Source: Ctena decussata
Lineage: Eukaryota; Mollusca; Bivalvia; Lucinida; Lucinidae
NCBI GenBank assembly: GCA_963989385.1
Contig: OZ022503.1
Span: 47,986,858-48,050,857, forward strand
DNA: 64,000 nt
Direction of reading: 5' to 3'
Part shown: in pieces, positions 11,776 to 23,300 of the stretch
How the letters are laid out: each line of letters begins with the position of its first letter
Numbering within the stretch: the stretch's first letter is position 1
Made by a program: the position numbers and the translations under genes
Notes under the pieces: generated by a model
What the model was told of the DNA's origin: nothing
The model's input: the letters and a program-made list of their open reading frames with translations, nothing else
The model's database searches: none

Positions 11776-14700
11776 CTGTCATAAATGAAAACATATTAGG
11801 GTCAAGTCAGGTAAATTCGGACAGCAGGTAAATTCGGACAGTGACATTGTTTCCTTTTTTTGTTAGTTGTTTGGAATTGAAACAAAAATAACTGGGGAAA
11901 CAATTAAAGTTCTGATGGGACGGCTCGTCATGAGCCGTCTCATCTGGATGTTCACTGTTTGCAATGGTATGTCCGAATTTATCCATTGTCCGAAGCTACC
12001 CGATTCGACCCTAAAATCAATTCAAGTAAGCCACTGTCACAAGCCTTTGGTGTAATCCTCAGATACTATAGGGTATAGACTCTGGAATGTCCCTAAATTC
12101 AAGGATCTGATAAAGATGTTATGGCTATTTGTTAACTAGCCTCTAATGACATAAGAAAACAGAATCAAAGCTCTTATACTGCTTGTAAAATCTTTAACAT
12201 CAAACAGTTTGACAGTCACAGCAGCTTATCAGCCATCTCTGTAAACAAACAATTTCATGCTGAAAAGTTCACCAGAACCTGAACTTGTAGGCTGTGGGCA
12301 AAAGTGCAGACGGATGTAATGCATGCGTATATCTCATATACCGTATATCTCATATACCGTAAACATTATAGTACAGACCAAAATAGTAAAAATCAGTATG
12401 TGCTGACATGTTGTATAGAAAGTAGGTATTGTAGCAGACTTGCAAACTTCAGTCTCGCGTGTCTTGCGGATAAAAAAGATCAGACATGATTTCAGGATAT
12501 TTTTTAATTTACTAACCAATCTGACAAATGAGCCACATCATGTGACTTCCAACAATGTGGCACTTTTGTCATGTGATGTTCAGGTCATCCTTATCGCTTC
12601 CTCCGGGTCTGTACTAGCCTCACTTTGGCTGTCTGGTCTGGGCTAATTCCATAGATAGCTGATGTGACAAACAAAGGCTCTGATCAGACTGCACTCAAAT
12701 GCAGTCCAATCAAAGCGTTTGCTTGTCGGCTCTGATCAGACTGCACTCAAGTGCAGTCCAATCACAGCCTTCGCTTGTCACCAATGGCACATTACTTGAA
12801 ATCACATGATGTGGTTAAATTGAGCCGCGACACGAGAAAACCAACAATGTGGTCGTCCGCCCAGCGCAGACTCAGATCAGCCTGGGCATCCACCCAGTCT
12901 GATCAGACTCTTTGCTAAGCGCTTAAAGGGTAGCTGAGGGACTAAGCTACCTTCATGCGGAAAGTGAAGACTCTGATCAGACTGGGCGGATGCCCAGGCT
13001 GATCTGAGTCTGCGCTGGACGCACGACCACATTGTTGGTTTTGTCACGTCGCGGCTCAAATTATTATGATTTACGAGTGTAGGAGATGAAATACGTCGCG
13101 AATCATCATAAGGGTTTCTTTTACCTTAGCCTCTGATTAGTAGTACATGTACATTCATCTTCATGAATCAAATGAAACAATCTATATTTACCTCCTCTAG
13201 ACTGTTGACTGTTCGGAATTCGACCGTTCCCCCATTGTCTTTGAACCTTCAAAAAAAGAGCAAAAACACTGTTAGGCATGTTTTGCTTTTGTTATGTCCA
13301 GTCGCGCTTGTTTACGACGCCACAGTCAATGGGCACGAAACCATGCACGTTACATGCATAAACAAGCACATTACCGCGTTTTTGTTGAACTTTTACGGGC
13401 ACACGAACTGTTTACCGGTTCGAAAATGCGGATAATACACGGACATTCAGCGACTTGGCGTCCACCGTCCACCATCCGAGTACCATTTTTCAGCAACATG
13501 TAAGAGCACACTGGATCAGCGGCGGCATTAGACCAAGACACTGATTTGAAAGGTGCCTCCTTTAAGAGTCAAACAATGATCCCTTGCGAGAAATGCCAAC
13601 GTGCAAACCCTAGACCAGGCACAGCGCTTTAGAATACTAAAGTATCTCGTTATTTATATACTACGTCTTGTATAAAGTTGAGTAAAGCATCATTGTCTAA
13701 AATATTTCACTCGATGGTGTGGACGAGGGACGATCTCTATAGGTATATATCATTGAACTACATCGGTCATTTTTAATACGGGTCGACATAATTTATGCTT
13801 CAAAATTCTAAACCACATGGACGTCAACAAATAATGTTAAGCGAAGGTCCGGAAGGCTTTCGGTTATCTATCACGCGCATTTATCGTGGTTATCCATTCT
13901 TTTAAACGAAATGAAGGTATGTTTTAACAGGTGGTTTTACCTACGAACAAATTTTCTTAAATATTTCCCCGATGATGATGTCGCATGACTGTAGGATGAA
14001 GTGTGATATAAAACGCACATTAAGTCATTCCAGCATGATGGCTGATGACAACAAAGGTGATGTGAAACAGCACACCCGATAACATTCTGACAAGAAACCA
14101 GCAGAAACCTCTGGTAAATAACATAATAGACAGCCGAAATAAAAGAGTAAGCATTGAATTCGATCCTTATTATAATGACGGCAATGTGAAGCGGAATGCG
14201 CATCGTTTAGTGCTAAAAAAGAGTCAAATAAAAAAGCAGTTTTTTTACATGTTGTTTGGGACATCTCTGTGTAACAATAACCCATATGTAGAATGGTTTT
14301 GATAAAGACATTGTGCTAAAAATATTACGGAAGCAGGTCAAACTTTCATGTAACACCGTCATTGATTTTGTCATGGATACTTCAACGCTTAAACATTATG
14401 GCTGACCATCTGAAAAAAGGCGTGACGGATTACCGTAAGTCTGCAGGTAGGCTGGTACCGGATAGCTTACCTAAGCATCAGCCAAGGGAGAAAGTACTGT
14501 GACTGTACTATGATTGTAGTGACTTGGTAGCCATACCTGGAAATAATAGTTGTCTATAACTAAGTGGGCCGCGACACGAGAAAACCAACAATGTGGTTGT
14601 GCGCCCAGCGAAGACTCAGATCAGCCTGGGCCTCCGCCCAGTCTGATCAGAGTCTCCGCTAAGCGCTTATAGGGCAGCTAAGGGACTAAGCTACCTCCAT

Positions 14701-17252
14701 GCGGACAGCAAAGACTCTGATCAGACTGGGCGGATGCCCAGGCTGATCTGAGTCTGTGCTGGGCGCACAACCACTGTGATGGTTTTCTCGCGTCGCGGCT
14801 CAAGTATAGTATAGGATTAACCAAGCAATATGAGCCCCTGTAATTCAATAGATTAAGCTCGCTTGCTGATCTAGCGGTACCGCGTGCGAGACCCGCCCGA
14901 GGCGGAAATCTTTCTAATTGTAAAAGGGATTCCATTGCACACAGCCTTTCATTATCACCCTCCCATCATCCTGGTATGAAATATTGTTAAAAGGAAATAC
15001 AATCGCAAATCGTCCGTCCGTCCGTCCGTCCGTCCGTCCGTCCGTCCATCCATCCATCCATCCATCCATCCATCAAATGATGTTCTGTTTGATATGCTGT
15101 TTAGAAATATATTATAAATTCAACTTTAGCGTACAATATTTGTACAAAATTATGATAGCTTCGTCATGCAAGGCCATCTGTCAACTGGTTCTGGAGAAGA
15201 ATCTTTTTTTTAACATATATGGGCTTGGCAGCCATGTTGGTGACGTGACAATCGATTTAAACAATGTTCGTTTCCTCAGCCCCTGGAGGCTCTTTATGAG
15301 ATCTGGGTAAATTGTCCCAGTGGCTTTTGAGGAGATGTTTGTAATTGTCAAAATATGAGTGTCCTGTGTGAAAGGCTGACCACGACCTGTTGTACTAACA
15401 AATTTTCAGGTACTCATCATGTGTAGGACAGTCGTACGCGTAAATTTACAGACACTCTGTAAATTTACAGACTGTCCATAAATTTATAGATATTCTAATC
15501 TGTAAGTTTACAGAGTTGGGCTTATGCATTGCGGAAATTGATGTATAACGTAAAAAGCGCATTTCAATTTCTGGCATACTATGTTATTTTGAGTGGAATA
15601 ACGTGAAAAGTATGCATGTAGGTGTTATATTCATATTCATGTTCTCCTGCTTCATTTAACAACACATCTTCAAAATTTAGGTCTATCTTAAAACATAGTA
15701 TTCCGCGCCATTCTGTCAGAGCTATTTCTGCGTAGAATGAGTTAGAAAGTGCAAATCATTGCTCTGCAACTAAATCAAGATGCTAGTCCTATAAAGCATC
15801 GAAAATATTGCCTCAGAAATAGAAATATGCTTTCGACTTATTTGGTAGCACTTACCATTGGATAAATTGGGACGGCCATTGGCTCTGGAGAAGAAGATAT
15901 TTTAAGTTTTTTTAACATACATGGGCGTGGCGGCAATATTGGTTATGTGACCCTGACCACTTGAACAATGTTTCGTTCCTAAAAACCCTATATGAAGTTA
16001 AATATATGAAGTTTGGTTACAAGCTGCCCAGTGGTTTAAGAGAAGTTATTTGAAATCGGACGACGGACAACGGAGCCTGCCAATATTATAAGCCTCCCCC
16101 CACACACACACGGAGCCGCTAAGCTAAAAGTTACAGAATGTTTTCTCTGGCTTTCGTCACCAGATCATATCAGGGTCACTGATGAGCTTGAATAGCCGAG
16201 ACCTCAAATTTTGGCTTATGCTCCTTATTTCGAATGTGTGGTCTGCTCTTGAAGGAACTGTAAGCAGTTTTAGATTTTAATTATATATATTTGGTGTTAT
16301 TATGGGAAGGGCCCCCTTTATAACCGAATAAAAACGATACAGTACTGATAATCAGTGCCAAGACTTCGTAGCTCCTGTGGCGTCAGCTCTCGAAAACTGA
16401 AGACTAGTCTCTTGTACAATGGATTCTGAAAATATTAGAAAATAGCACATTAAGAGACAATGGTATTTGATATTTAATTTGCTAAACATGTATAGAAGTG
16501 TTTAATGAGCAAAACGTCTTCCAACACTTCGTGTTTCAGCATATTAACTCACTAAAATCAAGTTTTTTGTTCAAAATATTATTTTTGCACAAATCAACAT
16601 TTGAATTTTTTAAGAACAGGACCTTAAGGTACATGCTCACGATAGTTGGTTGTTTCCATGTCTGCTTCTTACTCTAGAGAAAATAGGTTTTTTGTAATTT
16701 GTCGCAATATGCTGATACTACTAATAATAAATGCTTTTGAAATAGCGGTTTGTTTAATTTTGGTGAACATATTTTCACAAATATTGTTATTTCCGAGAAA
16801 ATGAAGGAATCCCGAAAAGCCTCATATGCAATAATAATAGCATTAATTCATACACCCTACGCCAGAGGGTCGACGGACGTTAAGGTCGAGTGGGGTAACT
16901 TCGGACAGCGGGTAAATCCGGACATACCACTGCAAACAGTGAAAATCCAGATGAGCCGGCTCATCATGAGCCGTCTCATCAGGATTTTTACTGTTTGCCC
17001 AGTTTTTTGTTTGTTTTAATTCCAAACAGCTGACATATAAAGGAAACAATGCCACTATCCGAATTTACCTGCTGTCCGAATTTACACGACGTGATGCCTT
17101 CAAGGCGGATGGAATCTCCCTGAGTTGGTGTAAGGGATCTACTGCACTGTCAGCTTGACCTGTGTGCATCTATTTATCCATTTCTCCAGTATTATCTCTC
17201 TGCACTGTCAGCTTGACCTGTGTGCATCTATTTATCCATTTCTCCAGTATTA

Positions 17253-17321
<69 letters not shown>

Positions 17322-20300
17322 AGAGATAATAAGATACACATGTAGTCTGAAGCAGTAACTGCTAGTTCTTTAAACACCAAATGTGAGGTTATGATCTGTA
17401 ACATTGCCCATGACTACACTGCTCAATGCAGTCGTCAAACATACTTTACAACAATGAGTGAGCACAGGTGACTTTCTTTGGATGCCTTACACTATATCAA
17501 TGTAAAATGATTGTGAGTCATCAAAATCAAATGCACATAAAAGTCAATCCCAATAGGCATTAAACGTTGAATCAACATTGATTCAACGTTGTACGTTGAA
17601 TCAATGTCAATTCAACGTTGTTTCAACATTGTGTGTCCACTGGGAGACAAGGAAAAGGAAAATAAAAATGACTCACTATAATTGGGGTTTTGCTGAACAC
17701 ATAACCTGCCTGCACCATGCACCCTGACTCGCAAGCTTCAGAGGACGTAGAAAGACTAGAGTAGAACTTGAAAGACGCCTCGCTCCAGCGACTGAAAAGG
17801 ATTAAATTCACATCACACGTACGTGCACATTTTAGAAGTTTGGGCCCAGTTGTTAAAAGCATCATTACATTTACCTGGAGGAACTCGTCAAGGGTTGCGC
17901 TTTTAAGTTAGTTTGGCAACTGATGCGCCTCCACTATGGGAAAGTGGGGGATGCGGGTGGGTTAAGGTCGTAGGGGGTGGGGGTGGAGGTGGGGCGCGAA
18001 TTGGGGAGGACATATTGTTTTGGTGCTGATCTCAACGGTGTCATGGTAGCTGTTTGTCTGTGCTTCATCTTCCGAAGAGACGAATGCATTTTGACCAACT
18101 TTCACAGATACCCCAATCGGACGTTGGAAAACAGTTTATAAGATTTTCATGATCTTGCCCCGAGTTCCTAAAAAAGACTTTTCGGCACCCTATCTCGCAA
18201 ACAAATTGGCTAATTTTGTTCCAAACTGGCACGGAATGATCATCGGCGACAAGGAAAAATGATCACTAAGTAATAGTGACGTTGATTCTCTTTTCAAGGT
18301 CATAGGAAATCTTAGAATGTTAAAAAAACAGGGGCCGTATTCATAAAACGACTTAAGTGGTTGCTATGCTGTTGCTAAGGCTAAATTTCTTTGAAGGAGA
18401 TTCCCTACAACTATGAAATTTGCTCTGGAGGAACAGTCTAAAAAAGACTGTTCCTCCAGAGAAAATTTCATAGTTGTAGGGAATCTCCTTCATAGATTTG
18501 GTTGGTTGATTTGATGCTTAACGTCCACGGTAAACAACTAAGGTCATGTCGGGACGGTCAGTTAACCTAACCACACTATTCCTGGGCAGGCTTAGACCTC
18601 CTAAGCCTCCTTCATAGAAATTCAGCCTTAGCAACAGCATAGCAACAACTTAAGTTGTTTTATAAATACGGCCCCTGTATTTCATCTCTTGAACTATATG
18701 ATGGAGTCATACTAAACAAGCCTTGGCTCATCACTGGGAGAGGGTGCAGAACTGAATAAAATTCTGGTTACATTGACCCCATTTTTAAGGTCACAAGACA
18801 GAATTTAAAAAATGGCTTTTCTGAAACCTAGCTACTAAACTAGAAGGTTATCCAGGGACAACTAGTCGAGCCCGCTGTTTGCTATAGTGACCTATAAGTA
18901 TGTCTAGACTAAGTAACTGCTTCACTCTCGAAAGAAGCCGAACAACATCATGCTTAGCCAGAATATTTCTTTTTTTCTTTCAAATTTTCACAAAGGAAAA
19001 TAAGTAGAAGTGATGACCCAGACAAGCTTAATTTATGACAATTACAATTTCTGACCCTCAGGTGTGACCTTGACCTTGGACCTACCCAAACATGTATGTC
19101 ACTTGACACTTCCACTCATCAGGAAGAACAATTGTGCCAAATTGTTTTGAAATCCATGCATAAATGTAGAAGTAATGGCTCGGACAAGCTGAATTTATCA
19201 TGGCCAACTTTCCAATAACTGAGTCTCGCCAATACCTGGGCGACACGATACACAAAAATGCATTGATTTAGATAGGAGATGACTTTTTAACAACCAATTA
19301 TAAAATAATTATAAAAGATAGAAACTCTGTGCTGGCGGCATAGAAAACTACATTATTTCCCGATTACGCTGATATGTTTTTCATAATTTTATAGTAAGAA
19401 CATTTTGGTCTATTTTCGGGTTATTTGTTATGACCCGTAAAATGATTAAATATATAGCAAAATCATCATAAATTTGACAGATTGATACATTTTAAATTAA
19501 GATAAGTCCACGATTTGAGATCTAATTGACTCTGTGCTGGCGGCTCCAGTTCCCTTAATATTTCACCTTTATACTGATATAAAATTTATTTAACTAAGCG
19601 TTGGACTTTTTAGTCTATTTTGCGATTTAAATTAGAAACCTTAATTTCAAATTTAGTAAGAATCACATTCCGGAGGTGTACGGTTAATGCCGACGGTTTA
19701 CGAACGGTTGATAAACTTAAGAACAGCCGAAGTACTGGATCATCGCATGCTATAGGTGCGTGCGTATATTAACTGTATTTATTTATTATATTGCCGTAAA
19801 ATCCAATTCATACGATACGTTTTGCACATCAAAGTATCAAATCTGCAGTTATAGACAAATAAGTTGATTCCTGTTCTTTCTTTTCATCACATTATTATTA
19901 TTAATAATAATAATTATTATTATTATATATAATTATTATTTGCTTAAAATGAGAAGACAGTATTGTGATTGCAATCTTCGGTACTTTAATCTTAGTAACA
20001 CTTACTACCAATTATGAATTTGATCCTTTTTGCAAATTATGGCTTCAATATTTGCTGCATCGGTAAAGACTTTGATGGTATTGTAGACGACAGTTTGAAA
20101 CGGAGAGAAAAAAATGTTGATAGTAAAGGTGTTAATGCCAATTAATGGCAATTATTGTTCGCTTTACTCAGCTTTAACTCAAACTAGGTAAGTTAATTGT
20201 ACACAAAAAGTGTGCAAGCATCGATTAAGATCTCATCAGAATGTTAACTACAAAGCGCTGAATGATGGGGAGGGTTACACTAAACTAGACAGTGAAAGAC

Positions 20301-23300
20301 TGCGCAGCCTGAACGGGTATTCAGAGAGTGTGTTGCAGAAAAAGCAGAAATAACAATTATAAATAATCAAATGCAAAAATATGCAGGCATTTCTGAGATG
20401 CACTATTATCATTGATATTTATTGGTGTTCTGAGGGACAAATGAGCCGCGACACGAGAAAACCAACAACGTGGTTCTGATTCCAGCGCACACTCAGATCA
20501 GCCTGTCCTCCTCCCAGTCTGAGCAGAGTCTACGCTAAGCGCTAAAAGGGTAGCAAAGGGTTTCCAGGCTGACCTGAGTCTGCGCCCGGCGCACAACCAC
20601 TTTTTTTATTTTGCCTCATGTCGCGGTTCAAATAGTTCTACAGCTTGTCTCCCGACAGTTGCATATTTTTATATGGTTTTATATTTAAATATGCAATATG
20701 GGAACAGAAATAAATAATAAAAACAATCAGTATGCACATTTGAAACCTGATCATCTGCGCATCTGCTTTAGTTGAATGTTCAACCGTTTTATAAGCTATT
20801 CAGATTAGCCTGCGCAAACTGATCAAGACGGGACCAGGGTTTCTGGTTAGTTTGCGCAGATGCGCAGTCTTATTTTAAGTAACTACATTGGAATCAGAAT
20901 TGTTTACGAGTGATACCCCAAAGGAACATCAATCGCCACAACCCGTGACCATTCATTAGTCTGAGCTGATGCGCAGCCTGATCAGTCGCATATGCGCAAA
21001 CTAAGCAAAGAACCAGAAAATGGCGTTTAATTCTTATGACACTTCCCATAGTCAAATAATCGATATTGTACCTGTTTTAATCACTACCTGTTGCCAAGTA
21101 GACTGCTACGCTAGGTAACTCAAGAGACCTGCGGGTATTATCGATAAATCGGCGATACCTGTATTTTTCACTCGATAGCGATTATGAAAATAGTTGCGTA
21201 TGGACCATTTTATCATCTGACCTTCAAGTGTGACCGTGACTTTGGACCTACTTGAACAAATATTCTAAATGGCATTTTTACTAATCAAGGAGAACAATTG
21301 CGCCAAATTATTTTGAAATCCATTCATAAATGTTGAAGTTATGGCTCGGACAAGCTCAAATTATGGCCATTTTCATTTGACCTTCAAGTGTGATCTTGAC
21401 CTTGACCTTGGACCTACCTGAACAAATGTTCCAAATGGCACTTCTACTCATCAAGGAGAACAATTGTGCCAAATTATTTTGAAATCCATCCACAAATGTA
21501 GAAGTAATGGCTCGGACAAGCTCAATTTATGTCCATTTTATCATTTGACCTTCAAGTGTAACCTTGACCTTGGATCTACCTGAACAAATGATTCAAATGA
21601 CACTTCTACTCATCAAGGAGAACAATCGTGCAATATTATTTTGAAATCCATCCGTAAATGTAGAAGTTATGGCTCGGACAATCTCAATTTATGGCCATTT
21701 TATCATTTGACATTCAAGTGTGACCTTCACCTTGGACCTACCCGAACAAACGATTCAAATGGCACTTTTACTCATCATCACTAATGCCAAATTATTTTGA
21801 AATCCATCCGTGAATGTAGAAGTTATTGCCCGGACAAATTCGGACGGACGTACGCACGCACGCACGTCTGGACATACACCGAACTGAAGTTGTAACAACT
21901 ATGTCTCGCTCACCGCAAGCGGGCTCGACAAAAATGATGAAACCGCCAGTGCAGAAAAATACAGACGTGATTTCAGACTTTTATGCCCCGCCATACAAAA
22001 AGTAATAGGGCATTATACTATACCCTCCAAAATTTTCCGTCCGCCTGTCCGACAGCGCTTCACAAAATCGTGTCCGCTCTGTACATGTAATTCCTAACTA
22101 TATGATGGAGTCATACTAAACAAGCATTGGATCATCACTGGGAGAGGACACAGGATATAATCGATTCCGCTAATTTTCGCTTCCTGCAGAGACTGTACAT
22201 CATATTTGGCTTCCGCCGAGACTGTCCGCGAACTCTTGCTTCCTGCAGAGACTTCTTTACATGATAAATGGCTTCCTGCAGAGACTGCCCGCAAACTCTT
22301 GCTTCCTGCCGAGACTTCTGTACATGATAAATGGCTTCCTGCAGAGACTGTCCGCGTGATTCTGCTTCCTGCCGAGAGCCTCAACAGGAAGCAGAATCAC
22401 GCGGACAGTCTCTGCAGGAAGCCATTTTACAAGGACAGTAGTCTCTGCAGGAAGCAAGAGTTCGCGGACAGTCTCGGCGGAAGCCAAATATGATGTACAG
22501 TCTCTGCAGGAAGCGAAAATTAGCGTAATCGATTATACCCTGTGGAGGATGTAGAATTAAAAAAGTTCTGGTTACCCTGACCCCATTTTAAGGTCACAAC
22601 TTGGAATTTTAAAATTGGCTTTTCTGAAGCCTAGCTAGAATCCCCAGTGCGGAAAGGCGCAGAAGTAATTTTAGACTTTTATGCCCAGCCTGCATTATGC
22701 TATACCCTCCGGAATTTTAAATGTCCGCCCGTCTGTCCGTCAGCACTTCACAAAATCATGTCCGCTCTGTAATTCAAAAAAGAGTTTGGGATATTTTCAT
22801 GAAACTTTTAACAAATTGAAAGCATCAGTACACAATGTGTACAATGAAGAGTGCAAGACCTTAACTCTGAATCGCGCTTTTTTGGAGTAATGGCCCTTTG
22901 GCGAGTGAAAAAGTAGATTTTGGTTATGTCCGCTTTGTAACTCAATAACCGTTTGAGATATTTTCACGAAACTTAACATAAATTCAATGCATCATTAGAC
23001 AACGCACAGCGCAAGAAGCTTAAATCTGAATAACGTATTTTTTTAGTTTTGGCCCTTGACATTTGAAAATTGTAGAATAGCGGCAAGGTCGTGAAATTAT
23101 AAAATTCAGGGAAAAACAAATGCAGCTTTCTTTTGATTTCATTTTTGAGAGAGTTACATGTATGACGCTAAATTGAAGTAAGTGCAGCAGAGAGGCATGG
23201 TGAAATGTCTTCCATATTCTGGGCCCGAGGTTATAAAACTTTTTTCGTGCTCAACTCAGCTGAGCATGAAATTTTCTCTGCTGATAAATATGAAAATGCC

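Noticed and set aside
14025..14285. Minus-strand segment reading AYSFISAVYYVIYQRFL, first considered as the oxidase exon between exons 3 and 5
   Set aside because: No consensus splice sites and the wrong phase. The exon at 14471-14536 fits in sequence, phase and splice sites.
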